A stretch of DNA of 64,000 bases from Puccinia triticina (GCF_026914185.1 NC_070559.1:6369501-6433500); one strand, 5' to 3'. Shown: positions 1 to 10,654, counted from the first letter of the stretch. A program made the numbers and translations. The notes: generated by a model from the sequence alone, not told the origin.

Positions 1-1162
1 CCGCAGGTACCGAGCACAATGGTAACCCTTCTCGACTGATGTGATTGCCTCCGGGGATCCGAGAATTTCAACTGAGTTTTTCATTATGCTCTCTAGGTTC
101 CATAAATACAATTATATTTTGTCTGCCGCTCTCGACGGCGGGACAGAGTTGGTAGTATTTATCTTGGCCATGGCTTTCCAAGGCGGCGGTGGCCATCCAG
201 TCAAATTTCCTACGTAAGTCAGAATCCCTCATCGACAGATTAGATATAAGTTGGCGTCCTAAACTTCCGCAATATCTTAGCTACTTTCTCAACCCACCCA
301 TGTCCACACCCAGAGATTATTGCTATGTGGAGTCTGACGCTCATGGGAGCGGTTGATAGTTAAGACTCAGGAACTTGAAGGAATTGTACTAGAGTTTTTT
401 TCCCACTTTGAGGCATTGGGTTTTGTGAGTTTAGCTTGGAGAGACGATGTCATTTGTTCTGTATATCTGTGATGTAAAATTAACCCAACACAAGTCGGCT
501 TATGGTGCTCGCGTCGCGCGAGCACGGATGACGCTTGTGTTAAGTTTGCTCCGTGCGCGCCTGTGAAGTGTTAAGAAATTTGTGGTGCAGTGCATTAAAC
601 AAACACAACAAATTCCCTCAAGACTTGAGGGATGATCTGAACTAAGTTCCCACAATGACAAGGCTCTTACTTTGGAGGGCCCTGGTCAGCGGCATATGTA
701 GCCTGGGCTGGGTCAAATGTAGGAGAGTGGCCCATAGACTTGTGCATGTATTTGACAGTCTTATTTTGGGTCTTGACTAATTGACTCCTGACTCCCAACA
801 GTTGTTGACGTCCAGAGGACCGTACTTGGACGTCTGCCCCGGGTCCACCGGAGCAAAAATTGACCCAGGGCAATTTTGGGAGTTGGAAGTTGGATTTATA
901 GTTTGCGAGTCAGAACCCCAATTTTCCAAAAAAAATGGTAAAAATAAATAAATAATTACACATTTCACTGAGGTGTCCAAAACCCGCCAAAATTTCACAA
1001 TGGTAAAAAAACTCTCTGAAGAGCACATGGTGAGCTGCATGGCATTAGAACACTTCAGGAAAGGGGTGTGTGTAATGAGCTGAACGCACACCATACCTAG
1101 GCCACACAGGGGACATGTTGTACTTAGCGCATGTCACAGCTCTCCCTCTTGAGGAGAAGCGG
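1..1162. other. Left flank of element A, no gene recognised
   Basis: No convincing coding region on either strand. It contains the hairpin at 505-525. The part around 1049-1075 matches, in reverse complement, 24088-24110 on the far side of element A, which fits element A having landed inside an older inverted-repeat sequence. Confidence 0.5.
479..544. repeat. Nested inverted repeat with a perfect 9-bp hairpin
   Basis: The arms GTGCTCGCG (505-513) and CGCGAGCAC (517-525) pair perfectly around a TCG loop. An outer imperfect pair (TTAAC..ACACAAG near 479-494 and CTTGTGTTAA near 533-543) brackets it. The role is unknown; a transposon end or a terminator-like structure are both possible. Confidence 0.5.
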
Positions 1163-2098
1163 TGTAAGACTCAAAAGTGGTAATGAAACCCTTTTGCTGA
1201 ATGGTGAAGGGTATGATGGAGTTGCAAGCTCTGCCCTTCTGTTATCAGTCAACAAGACCCACCAAGCTCAGCTTGGCAAGTTTTATTAAGTGATAGGTCT
1301 GGTCTGTTCCAGATGAAATCTGTTTGACTGGCAACGTGTAAGTGTTTCAATTACTTTGTTATAAGGGTTGAATTGTTGTTATAAGGGTTGATTTATTGTT
1401 ATAAGGGTTTTAGGATTTGAGTGTGGATGAGTGTTGGGTGACTTGTGAGTTCTGGGTGAGAAACTGGGGAGCAGACCACTGGGGGTGGAGAGAGCTCCTT
1501 TTATAGACAAAAGTGGAGCCCCAAAGGGGCTTGTGGGTTAGGGTTTCAGCTAATCTAGACAACAGGGTGAGGGATTTTAGCTGGTGGGAGTAGATACAAA
1601 TGATGTCATAACCCCTCAGGGGCGCATAAATGGTGTCAGAATATACAACAGAACATTCTAACGCATGCATGAGGTGACAGTAGACTGCATGAGCTGTCAT
1701 ACAGGGGGAATTAGTGTATAAACAAACTCTGAGGCTGCAGAAACAGTGTAAATGATGTCATCCTATGTATATAAAGGAGTGTATGTAGTTAATATGTAAT
1801 GAGTGTAGCCTGACAGGGAGATGTATGTTTGTATCCTGTGATATGTATAAGTTTACTACTGTGAAACTTGGGTTGGAGCAGGTGACAGCTGGGTTACTGG
1901 GGCTGGCCGTGTGATAGGTGTCCATGAGGGGTAACTTCTTATCCAGCGGGGTTGTAATGACCGTTCCAGTGGGGACTAGGGGTGAAATTGGCCGTAGAAT
2001 CCATTTCTGGGGTCCATTTGATGGTATCTTGAGGCCTAGTATGAGTAATTATGTGGCATGGAAAAACTTTTTATTTTTCCACTTTTCCGTCTACCACA
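1163..2098 (-). repeat. 3' LTR of element A
   Basis: 936 bp with TG...CA ends. On the minus strand a TATAAAAG box near 1498-1506 is followed by a GAGCTC/CTCC-rich stretch, a plausible LTR promoter. Fewer than about ten differences from the partner LTR were seen by eye, so the insertion is fairly recent. Confidence 0.85.
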
Positions 2099-2140
2099 TC
2101 CTCCCCCAACTTATTGTCTGTCCCCAGACAATTTTGACGT
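2099..2140 (-). promoter_or_regulatory. Polypurine tract and adjacent hairpin of element A
   Basis: Directly inside the 3' LTR the minus strand reads GTTGGGGGAGGA, a polypurine tract. It is preceded by a hairpin ATTGTCTG-TCCC-CAGACAAT (about 2114-2133). Element B has a comparable hairpin at the same position, so the pair may be a functional 3' signal. Confidence 0.65.
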
Positions 2141-3279
2141 GAAAAGTGCTTTCTGTCAAATTTTGAACCTGTGACATGGTGAATTTAGGTGGTGATTTGC
2201 AGGATTCTTGGAGAATTGGCCATTTTGACGTCTTCTGGTACCCGTGGCTTGAGAGGCTGCGCAGGGTGAAAATTGGCCAAAAATTTTGATTTTTGTCAAT
2301 TTTGAGGTTTTTCTTAACAAGAACTTTTTGTTGGTTCTGGGAGTTGAAGTGCTGCGCGCAGTCCGCAGTCCGCGGTTGCGCAGTTGCGCAGTGGTGCTGC
2401 TTGTGCTGTGGTGGCGGCCGCAGCGGTTGCTCTAGCGCCTTAGGGTGCACGCTATTGAAGCCGCGCGCCTTGGTGTACGAGTAGTGATCGGGTACTCGAA
2501 CCCGCCTCCTGATGATTGGTTGGTCGGGCTTGGGGGCCCGGGTACACAGTGCTGATCCGCCCGTCCAAGCTCTTGGCCGGTCTCAAGTGTTTACTCCCTA
2601 CCCCGCCACGGGGTATGTGTATGTATATCAACCTTACCCCATAGGGGGGATCGATATGTCCTCTGCCAGCAACCAGCCCTTTGACTTCGCCGATCTTCCG
2701 GCTCCTTCGACTACGTCACCGGTGCCACTGGCCAACTCAATTTCCTCAAGTCGGTTTCTCTTCAACCTCGGACCACTTCGTCATTTGAGGTGGGTTCTTT
2801 CTCTTTTCTTATCCTGTCCGTTCTTCTTGGTTTCCATCAAGAAGAAGGGGAAAAAAAACCAAAAGCTTCATTTGTGGATCCAAAATCTGACAGCTGACAG
2901 CCAGATCTTGTTTGACAGCTCTCCTCGTACCACTGCCGCCAGCAGCTTCACTCGCCAAACTCAGTAGTCCATACCTCCCTCCGGTGCGTACATATTTCTT
3001 CCTTCTTTCCTTTGACCGGTACTAAGATGGCGAAACTGATGAACCTCTTCTTTTCTCTCTTCTTTGTGGGCCCGTATGTGTACGTGCGTCCATAATCAAA
3101 CAGTGGCCCCCATCTCTTGGCTTGGTTCTATCTGGCTTCACGACGGGTTGCATCGAACGACGCTTCCGACTTGAAATGGGGGTTGGACCAGTTCTTTTTG
3201 CAAGTCAGGGAGCGGGTCAGAGGAAAGTACATATAATCCGGTGAGTGCCCACTGCCCCCCCCCCCCCCCCCCGGCCGAG
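2141..3279. other. Element A interior, no assigned gene
   Basis: The plus strand carries short open stretches with possible donor and acceptor sites (GTGGGT near 2790, GTGCGTAC near 2983, an acceptor before about 3103), so untranslated or alternative upstream exons of the 3388-4879 gene are possible. A poly-C run lies near 3256-3272. No protein family is recognised. Confidence 0.35.
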
Positions 3280-3287
3280 TATAAAAG
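3280..3287 (+). promoter_or_regulatory. TATA box of the five-exon gene
   Basis: TATAAAAG followed by a GAGCTCCCTCC stretch lies about 100 bp upstream of the chosen ATG at 3388. The same arrangement occurs in LTR-A (minus strand) and near 32630. Confidence 0.55.
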
Positions 3288-3387
3288 AGCTCCCTCCCCT
3301 CCCGACTTTTCTACCATCAACCACTTCCTCACCCAGGTCGCTTCCACCTTTGTTAGAATCTTGCTTTCCTTCCCCCAGCTAGAAACA

Positions 3388-4879
3388 ATGCCCCGCCGCA
3401 CTTATTACAGAACTTATTTCCCTTCGTCACCTTATCCTTTGAGAAGCCGAGGCGTCTCTCCAGAGGCCCCGGGTCGTGTACGTCTCTCTAATCTTGCTCG
3501 TTTTTTTTTTAGATCGTTTGCTTATTTGTGTTCTGAGCCTTTTGATTTCTTCCAGCCGGGCTCATCCGTCCATAATCCTATCATCATTATGGACGGACCG
3601 ATCTAACAAGGTGATGTTATCACCCCATCCTGGTTTCAATGGACCAGGCAGCGAATGGAGTCCTTTGACCAATCTCACGGCCTTCGGGCCCGCGTTAGGC
3701 GAACTCGCGAGGATGGGGCTGCAATTCCCGAGCGCCCCTTCACTGTTGATGGAGATGCGATAGCTGAAGTAGCAGCGGTAAGTCCTTTTTATACTTTTAC
3801 TCTTATCGGTATCGGTATTGTAGGTATTGTATTGATAATCCACTATTGTCAAGATTATCGCCCCAGATGACTGTCCAGGGTCCCCGAATGTCCCCCGCAC
3901 ACCATCGCCTTCCCCATTGCGGGTTCCACCCGGTTTGGTGGGACTCCACCCGCGACTTCGGTCCCCGGTTGCGGGTTCGCATGCTCTCTTTCCCTCTCCT
4001 GTTTACCGCCCTTGCAGCCCGGGCTGGAGGTCTGGGACAGACTCTCCAGCTACTGAGCCAACCAAGAACCCAGTGAGTATCCTTTCACTGTTCCTTTTTT
4101 GTTATCCCTTTGCTAAGCTCTTGAGTCTACACAGTTTTTCCAGTCCAATCGGGTCCTTATCGGGGACAACTGGCTTGTCCCTCCTGCCCCCCGACCTTCC
4201 CCGCTTACGACCCCGGCTACGAGTTGCCATAGCTCGTCCGTTGGATCTGCTGCGTTGGAGAGGCGCTCCGATCGTTCTGGTGGCTCAGACGCCGATCAAT
4301 CCCAGGTTGGTGAGACCAAAGACGAGTTGGACCAACTCTTCGAGTGGTCGGGTGGGGTAAGTCTCTTTTCTTTTGTTTTGTATTAAGGTTATTCTTGTTG
4401 CTAATAAAGTTTATGTTCAGGTCCCTCCAACTCCCGAGTGGGAATCTACTTGGTCGTCTCTTCCCGGGTGGATGTTTCGACCCACGTTGCCAGAGGTCGA
4501 GGCTTTATATCACCCGCCCATGCTCGGTTCCAATGCTGATGCGGACGGCATAACGGATTCCGAAAACGCCTCTCAAGCTTCCGATCCCGCCAATACTCCA
4601 TTCTTTCCCCACGGCGATCTCCCTTTCTTGAGTGACACCCAGGTTCAGGTTCTCCTGGAGCCACGCCAGCAACCGGTTCCGACTCAACCTGCTCCGCTTC
4701 CCGGCCTCGACCCGGAAGCTTATACTCGGTTGTATCAGACTTTTGCCCAAGTTTTTATTTCCTACTGTCAACGCACCCCGACCGAGAACAAGGGAGGTTG
4801 TATTCAGCAAATCCATGTGTTCCAAGCAGTCTTGGAGGAGTACCGCTCTTCCATCCGTCAGGTTGTTTGGGATGCGTAA
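3388..4879 (+). pseudogene. Five-exon gene of unknown function, one in-frame stop, antisense inside element A
   Basis: I do not recognise the protein. Five exons can be read: 3388-3477, 3556-3777, 3854-4072, 4144-4356 and 4421-4879. Donors are GTACGT, GTAAGT, GTGAGT and GTAAGT; acceptors are CAG, AAG, CAG and CAG. Introns are 64-78 nt, and every one falls between codons (phase 0). The start has a good context (AAACAATG) and lies downstream of a TATA box. The reading gives about 400 codons: a basic, aromatic N-terminus, a Ser/Pro-rich third exon, an acidic Ser/Asp-rich fourth exon ending near DELDQLFEWSGG, and a C-terminal part with a helical YTRLYQTFAQVFISYCQ stretch. A single TAA at 3604-3606 (codon 47) interrupts it. 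A mis-called exon boundary or an extra intron there is the alternative. The strand is opposite to gag-pol, as in retroelements that carry an antisense gene between pol and the 3' LTR. Confidence 0.6.
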
Positions 4880-5455
4880 AGTACTACAGTGAGCTAATTC
4901 CTTCTTTTGTTCTTTTTCTTCTATGTACTTATTTATACTAAGGTTTCTTGTCTTTCTTTGTTGTAGAGGCTTTTGTCACTGTCCGTTTGGGGTAAAAAAA
5001 CATAAAAAAAACCCAAAAAAAATCGACATAATTTGTAAAAAAAAAACAAAAAAAATGTTTTTCTTTTCTTCTTTGTGAAATTAAACCCCCCAGACCCCCT
5101 CCCCCAACTTATAGAGGTTGTCCCCAACCTATAGTGAGAGAACAGAAGAGCCAACTAAATAATTTTATATGTGTGAGAAAGATAAAAGTAAGTATTTAAT
5201 CTATAAGGAGAAATTTCTTTTTGTTTATTTTCTATATAAAAAACTATTTCCAGATTAAACCAGGAAAATGAATCTTGCTGAAAGAGTGTGATTTGGCAAA
5301 AGAGTGTTTTCTAAAAGAGTGTCTCATTATTGCAGAGTTGGGAGGCTCAAGGAGAATTTTAAAGGAGTAAGCCCTGTTTCTCCCCCCAACTTTTCAAAAA
5401 AAAAGAATTGTGCTTAAGTTTTGAACAGTTTAACCTCATGCCCAGGAGGTTAATT
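4880..5455. other. Non-coding segment between the five-exon gene and the gypsy pol tail
   Basis: AT-rich, with several poly-A and poly-T runs. A hairpin-like GGTTG-TCC-CCAACC beside CCTCCCCCAACTTATAG (about 5095-5133) resembles the hairpin/polypurine block at 2099-2140. A second purine-rich run on the minus strand lies near 5380-5395. No gene is seen. Confidence 0.4.
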
Positions 5456-5609
5456 TTAGTCAGCCAAATTAGATGAGCCACCTTCAGAAGAATTACTGGA
5501 TATTTCCCCTTCATCTGAGTTTTCTGGCTGGGAAGGGTCCTCATCAAGCTGTATATCCGCCAGGTTGCGTCCTCAAGGGTAGAACCGCTTGATATGGGAC
5601 GCTGCATAG
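5456..5609 (-). pseudogene. pol: C-terminal tail of element A gypsy integrase
   Basis: The minus strand continues the gypsy integrase across copia-1. Deleting copia-1 plus one CATAG copy joins ..ELKRAY to AASHIKRFYP in frame. The tail then reads an acidic Ser/Glu-rich end stopping at 5456-5458. An in-frame TGA at 5573-5575 sits where an Arg codon (CGA) is plausible. Confidence 0.7.
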
Positions 5610-5732
5610 TGTTATAGTGGTAGCTCGCAGGATAGATGATTTTATTACTATGTAGTAAAATCATAACTAATACTATCTACAAAATAGTCTGTGACAGTTG
5701 TCTTTGTCGAGTACTACCTACATGTCACAACA
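5610..5732 (-). repeat. 3' LTR of copia-1
   Basis: Begins TGTTATAGTGG and ends GTCACAACA. It is followed on the plus strand by TCCCCCCC (5733-5740), the complement of a polypurine tract. Confidence 0.92.
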
Positions 5733-5842
5733 TCCCCCCCCTCGACAAGAAACTGGCATCTAATAAACAAAGAAATAAGATAGAAAAAAAAGAAAGAAAG
5801 AAAGAAAAAAAACATAATGGCAGAATAATAAACAGGAGACAA

Positions 5843-8800
5843 TTAATCAGAGAAACCTTGAACTATCCTACCACATTTTCCGTGAGCTGATTTTCCCAGA
5901 GCTTTGGTCAGAACATCAGCTATTTGATCCTTACCTGGAATCCACTCCAGTGTTGTTTTCTTCTCGAACAACGCCTGGTTAGTCACATAGAAGTCTCTTT
6001 CTATGTGGTGCGTCCTCTTGTTAGAGGCGTCTTCGCAACCTATCTTCACGGCCGATTGATTGTTGCAGAGAATTTTGACTTTGAACTCCGCTCCCAGGAT
6101 GTCGGACAACAGATTTCGGATCCAGAGTGCATGTCGAGTCGCGTGTCCCAGCGCCATGTACTCAGCTTGGCACGTCGAGCTAGCAACCATAACCAGTCTG
6201 CGCGAGACCCACATGATTGGTGCTCCGTACAGGCGTAGTAGCACACCGTAAGATGACCTTGAGTTTGGTCCACCCCAATTCGCATCCACATAACATTCGA
6301 CCGGTGTGGAGCCATCGCCAGTGGGATGAATAAGGAGCGGCGTGTCCCTAGTATGCGCAAGGTAGCCGAGTAGATGTCGAAGCCCTTTCCAGTGTAGTGT
6401 CGACGGCCGGGCTGAAAATCTTGCCAGGTAGTTAACACTATACGCGATGTCCGGACGGGTGCCTACTGTCACATAGCTCAAACTCCCGATGGTTGATAAG
6501 TAGGCCGTGCTGTTGATACCGGCTTCTTGATCTTCAGAGTTCGCAGTATAGCCTTCCGGTAGAGGGTTGGAGTTCAGTCCGACACCATCCCAGTGATCTT
6601 TCAAGATTTTATTGATGAGGTTTGGTTGAGTCAGTTCAAAACCTTGTGGCGTTCGCTTGATCTTGACCCCGACCATACTAGTCAAACCTTCTTCCCATTT
6701 TATCTCTAAAGAACCTTTTAGTTGCATCTCTAGTTGCTTGAGTGCTGCATCTGAAGAGCCGGTGACTATTCCGTCGTCGACGTGCACCCATATGATAGAT
6801 CTATCCGTCTTGTTGCTTAGTGTATAGACGCTTGAGTCATAGTAGCTGGAGGTGTATCCAAGATCCGACAGAGTCTTGCTGAGGTGTTTCCACCAGCAGC
6901 GGGCCGCCTGCTTCGTGCCGTAGAGTGCCCTTCGTAGCAGACACGCTTCTCCAATGTTGACGTCTAGACCTTCTGGAGCCTGTACCCATACTTCCTCATC
7001 AATAGGGGCGTTGAGGTATGCTGCGACGAAATCAAAATTATAAATAGGCCAATTGTTTTTTGCGGCGATCGTGAGAAGGACTCTCATTGACGTGAAAGTA
7101 GCAGTTGGCGCAAACGTGTGTGCGAAATCTGTCCCTTCCTTCTGGTTGAAGCCCTTCGCGACGTATCGCGCTTTGTACTTGATTGACCCGTCACTATTGA
7201 TTTTCTTAGCAAAAACCCAGCGGGCTCCAAGTTTGCGGCGCTTTGCAGGGAGCTTGCGTATTTCCCACACCTTCTTACGTCGTAGGTTCTCGAGATTGTT
7301 ATCAACAGCTTTCTTCCAGTGTTCAGCTTCTTTGGATCTCATAGCTGCTTGAAAAGTCGTGGGTACAGTGCCGGATTCATCAGTACAGTTCTCCTGAGCT
7401 GCATCCACTAAAATTTCCTGTGAAGCCACCTTGAGTTCTTTGGTGAAATCATTCAGCTCTAGACGTTTAGATTCTGTCGATTGAGTGCTATCGCATGCCG
7501 GAGGATTCTGTTCACTCGAGTCTAGTCCCTTGACAGGCGGAAGAGTGTTGCGGCCGAAATCGGCCCATGCGGACGAAACTAGCTTCTTTGACGCCGGCAA
7601 CCAAAAGGTCCAACCTTTGGACTCCAGGAGGTGTCCAACGACCAGTCCTTCCACTGCACGGTCATCGAGTTTCTTTCGCTTTTCAGGGGCGACTAGTACG
7701 TATGCTCGTGCGCCAAAAACCCTAGTCCTGTCTAATTGAGGTTTTTTGCCAAAGAAACATTCATACGGCGTCTTATCCTTGGTGATGGGGTTTGGGATCC
7801 TGTTGATGGTCCACGCTGCCCACAAGAAAGCGTAACCCCAAAATTCACGCCCCAATTCACTGTCGTAGAGCACGCTCCTACCCATATCAGAAACTGTCCT
7901 GTTGTAGCGCTCCGCTGCACCGTTCTGAAAATGGTGGTATGGGAGAGAGCGTTCAGCCACAATACCTTTGTCAGTGAGGAACTTTCCTAGGACTTTGGAG
8001 TCAAATTCTCCGCCGTTGTCCGATCGTAGAACTTTCAACTTGACGTTTGTTTGTGTTTCCCAACGGAGGATGGTATCCATCAGGACCCCTGCTGCTTCTG
8101 CTTTTGTCTTCAGGACCTTAACTTCACTGTAAGATGTGAACACATCTCGCATGGTAAGCGCATATTTCCCGCCGGTCAATGTAGCTGTATCGAAAGGCCC
8201 CATCAGATCCACACAGACCCCCAACAACTTATCCAACACTCGCTTAGACGGACCTAGTGCAGAAGTCCTAGTAGCCTTGCAAATCGAACAGACAGGGCAT
8301 TTGATTGATCCACCGGGCATTGTCGTAGGCAAACCATAGCCTAGCTGTAATTTTACCAGTCTCCTTATCTTTCTCAGACTTGCATGGCCAAAAAGACGAT
8401 GCCAGAACAGCAAAGTCTTTTCATCGGCGGTGAGATCCTCAGCCCTCCGGGTGAACTGGCTGTGTTCGACAATGTCGGGCGACTTGAAAACAGAATTGGC
8501 TTTGATTTCATGAGGGAGAGAAGGAAAACAATTGGTAGTAATACAGGATGTTGGTGCAATAAGTGCCCGCCTCGGTCGGTGAAGGGGCCATGTGTTCTTG
8601 ACTGCATCGAATTTGCTGTGAAGAAGCAGCTGTCCGTCGCTAGAAATCAAATCAATAGCGTCAAAATTCCCGTTGACTCTGAATTGCGCGCCTGCTTGTT
8701 TGAAAGCTGCTATCGATAGAAGAGTCGATCTAGCGCGCTCACAATAATAGACGTTTTTAACAGCGACCGTCACCCCGTTCATCCCGCAGAATCTCAAAGT

Positions 8801-9502
8801 ACCCGTGCCTGTGATGAAATCACACGCGGTGTCAGTTGCCACTTTGACTGCAATAGGTTGCTCTAGAGTTTTGAAGTCAAATAGGGCGTACCTATCTCCG
8901 GTCACATTATCGGAGGCGCCCGAGTCCCATATTACTTCTTGACCATCGCGGTCAATGGTCATTTTGCAAAGATTGAAGCGATGACCGGTGGGTTTGGCGG
9001 ACAGGTTCTCACTTTCAAGGACGTATTCGACTTCGTCCTCTTCTTCCGCAAACAGGTCGGCATTGATTTGTTGTGTGTCGACTTGTTTGGTGGTGTGAGG
9101 GGGATTTGCGGTCTTGGGTTGAGACAGGTGGGGGGGTTGGTATGGTGCTGGTGATGCCCCGGTCGTTTGATGGTCTGGCTGGACTGGTTTAATGTAGGGC
9201 AAACGGTCGAAATTGTAGGTTACAGAGCACGGGGGGAAACTCGGGTTTGCTGGTGCTCGTTGCGAGGGCTGGCGAGCGTCAGAGTTGTTCTTCCTGCTCG
9301 TTGGACAACTGGATGACATGTGACCAAGCTTCTTGCATATGTAGCAGCGAGGGGCCTTGTTGATCGCCATCACAGAGATGTCGCCTGAGTCTTGATTTTC
9401 CAAACTAGCTCCTGAAACGGGCCCTGAAACGACTCCTGAAACGCTAGTCTCAGCCCGGCTAGCTAGATTCAGATTCAAAACGGAAGTCGAGCTTCGTCCC
9501 AT
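5843..9502 (-). CDS. pol: Copia-1 Pol polyprotein (zinc knuckle, PR, IN, RT, RNase H)
   Basis: 1219 residues in Ty1/copia domain order: a CCHC knuckle CYICKKLGHMSSSC (near residue 53), an aspartic protease with WDSGASDNVTGD (near 192), the GAG-pre-integrase motif FWHRLFGHASLRKI, an integrase core with VDLMG, LRSDNGGEF and NGAAERYNRT (Asp, Asp, Glu), a reverse transcriptase with LNAPIDEEVWVQAPEG and the catalytic HVDDG, and RNase H with ECYVDANWGG, SSTCQAEYMAL and the C-terminal HIERDFYV. It makes cDNA in particles and integrates it. Upstream gag is in the same frame, separated by one TGA, so gag-pol is a single open frame apart from that stop. No internal stop is seen in Pol, so this copy may be recently active. 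Confidence 0.93.
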   Translation of the reverse strand: MGRSSTSVLNLNLASRAETSVSGVVSGPVSGASLENQDSGDISVMAINKAPRCYICKKLGHMSSSCPTSRKNNSDARQPSQRAPANPSFPPCSVTYNFDRLPYIKPVQPDHQTTGASPAPYQPPHLSQPKTANPPHTTKQVDTQQINADLFAEEEDEVEYVLESENLSAKPTGHRFNLCKMTIDRDGQEVIWDSGASDNVTGDRYALFDFKTLEQPIAVKVATDTACDFITGTGTLRFCGMNGVTVAVKNVYYCERARSTLLSIAAFKQAGAQFRVNGNFDAIDLISSDGQLLLHSKFDAVKNTWPLHRPRRALIAPTSCITTNCFPSLPHEIKANSVFKSPDIVEHSQFTRRAEDLTADEKTLLFWHRLFGHASLRKIRRLVKLQLGYGLPTTMPGGSIKCPVCSICKATRTSALGPSKRVLDKLLGVCVDLMGPFDTATLTGGKYALTMRDVFTSYSEVKVLKTKAEAAGVLMDTILRWETQTNVKLKVLRSDNGGEFDSKVLGKFLTDKGIVAERSLPYHHFQNGAAERYNRTVSDMGRSVLYDSELGREFWGYAFLWAAWTINRIPNPITKDKTPYECFFGKKPQLDRTRVFGARAYVLVAPEKRKKLDDRAVEGLVVGHLLESKGWTFWLPASKKLVSSAWADFGRNTLPPVKGLDSSEQNPPACDSTQSTESKRLELNDFTKELKVASQEILVDAAQENCTDESGTVPTTFQAAMRSKEAEHWKKAVDNNLENLRRKKVWEIRKLPAKRRKLGARWVFAKKINSDGSIKYKARYVAKGFNQKEGTDFAHTFAPTATFTSMRVLLTIAAKNNWPIYNFDFVAAYLNAPIDEEVWVQAPEGLDVNIGEACLLRRALYGTKQAARCWWKHLSKTLSDLGYTSSYYDSSVYTLSNKTDRSIIWVHVDDGIVTGSSDAALKQLEMQLKGSLEIKWEEGLTSMVGVKIKRTPQGFELTQPNLINKILKDHWDGVGLNSNPLPEGYTANSEDQEAGINSTAYLSTIGSLSYVTVGTRPDIAYSVNYLARFSARPSTLHWKGLRHLLGYLAHTRDTPLLIHPTGDGSTPVECYVDANWGGPNSRSSYGVLLRLYGAPIMWVSRRLVMVASSTCQAEYMALGHATRHALWIRNLLSDILGAEFKVKILCNNQSAVKIGCEDASNKRTHHIERDFYVTNQALFEKKTTLEWIPGKDQIADVLTKALGKSAHGKCGRIVQGFSD

Positions 9503-9514
9503 TTCTTCAGCGAG

Positions 9515-10654
9515 TCAATGTTCTGTGCGTGCCGCATCCCAATAGCGCAGGATGTTGACGGGGCCCGGTGCCATGGAGTCGTGGGTCTCCATGAACAGGT
9601 CAACCTTCTGATCAACGGTCAACCAGAGATGGTCGCGAAGGTTGCCCTGGAGTACAAAACTCCTGATCGCGTCCCACGTGAGGTCGATGCCTTGTTTGAC
9701 GAAAGTACGAGCGCATTGGTCGAATTCTGCGAGTACTTCCGCGGCGCTGTTGTAGTCGGAGAGTGAGATACTCTTCAATTTTTCCCACGCCTGCAGCTGC
9801 CTGGCGCGGTTGATGATTCGAAATTTCGAGACCAGGTGGGCGAAAACATCGGCCGAGTTGTTGAAATCCAGTAGGTCAAAAGATAGATCACCGTGTACCG
9901 AGGACTGGATGATGCCGAGTGCTATTTTTTCATGATAGGGGATCACAACCTCGTCTTCTCCCGGGGTGAAGAAATTGGCATTGCGAAAACGTTTGGCTGC
10001 CGTAGTCCGGAGGGCTTGTTCCCACCGCCGGATGTTGGATCCATCGGGCTTGAGTATATCTTCAGTGGCAAAATCTTTGACTGCCGCGGATATGATGGAG
10101 GAGATTTTCGAGTCCTTGTCAAGGTTCCAACGTGCCTGTGTCCGGGCCTCCTCAGCGTCCTTGCGAGCACAATCGTCTTGTCGTCTAGCCTCTTCAGATT
10201 GGCGTTGAAGACGGAGCTCGTTGACTAGATCGGCAAGATCGAGCTGGACACCGGTTTGGTGTTTGGACGCTCTGTTGTCGGGCGCTGAGGACTGACTGCC
10301 GACGAAATTCGCTTGGTGAGGAACTGGTTCCGTACGACGCCAATTAGCTGCTGACGAGCCAATGGTACGGCCAGTGATACGGGGCTGAAAAGTGGTCTCT
10401 TCAGGGGGTTCTTCAGACATCTCGCGGCCTTTGCCCTTGTCTAGACCAAAAAAGGAAGAAGGACCCTCGTGACTGGGTCCTGCGGTCTCGGCGGCTCGGT
10501 TCAATCTTCTTTTGAAGTAGTCATTGGACGAAACTTGAGGTCCCAGCAAAGATTTCATTGTCGGAGTCGTCCTGTTGAGTGTTCGAAGACCGGGCATGGG
10601 GCAATTCGTAGGTCGAGGTACAAAGCGACCAGAGGGGTTTTTGTTGTCGGACAT
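9515..10654 (-). CDS. gag: Copia-1 Gag-like capsid protein
   Basis: 379 residues upstream of Pol. The N-terminus is Arg/Pro/Ser-rich, followed by a charged coiled-coil-like stretch (LRLQRQSEEARRQDDC) and a conserved helical gag domain of the UBN2/retrotransposon gag type (IRRWEQALR ... AWEKLKSISL). It ends at TGA 9515-9517, and the frame reads on through four codons to the Pol ATG at 9502. Either this TGA is a nonsense change in a normally fused gag-pol, or the UGA-C context allows some readthrough. Start: first ATG, about 590 nt inside the right LTR. Confidence 0.85.
   Translation of the reverse strand: MSDNKNPSGRFVPRPTNCPMPGLRTLNRTTPTMKSLLGPQVSSNDYFKRRLNRAAETAGPSHEGPSSFFGLDKGKGREMSEEPPEETTFQPRITGRTIGSSAANWRRTEPVPHQANFVGSQSSAPDNRASKHQTGVQLDLADLVNELRLQRQSEEARRQDDCARKDAEEARTQARWNLDKDSKISSIISAAVKDFATEDILKPDGSNIRRWEQALRTTAAKRFRNANFFTPGEDEVVIPYHEKIALGIIQSSVHGDLSFDLLDFNNSADVFAHLVSKFRIINRARQLQAWEKLKSISLSDYNSAAEVLAEFDQCARTFVKQGIDLTWDAIRSFVLQGNLRDHLWLTVDQKVDLFMETHDSMAPGPVNILRYWDAARTEH

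Noticed and set aside
3241..3606. Single frame 3241-3606 as an intact gene
   Set aside because: It starts upstream of the TATA box, runs over a poly-C tract and reads through an intron-like segment. The five-exon model starting at 3388 explains the region better.
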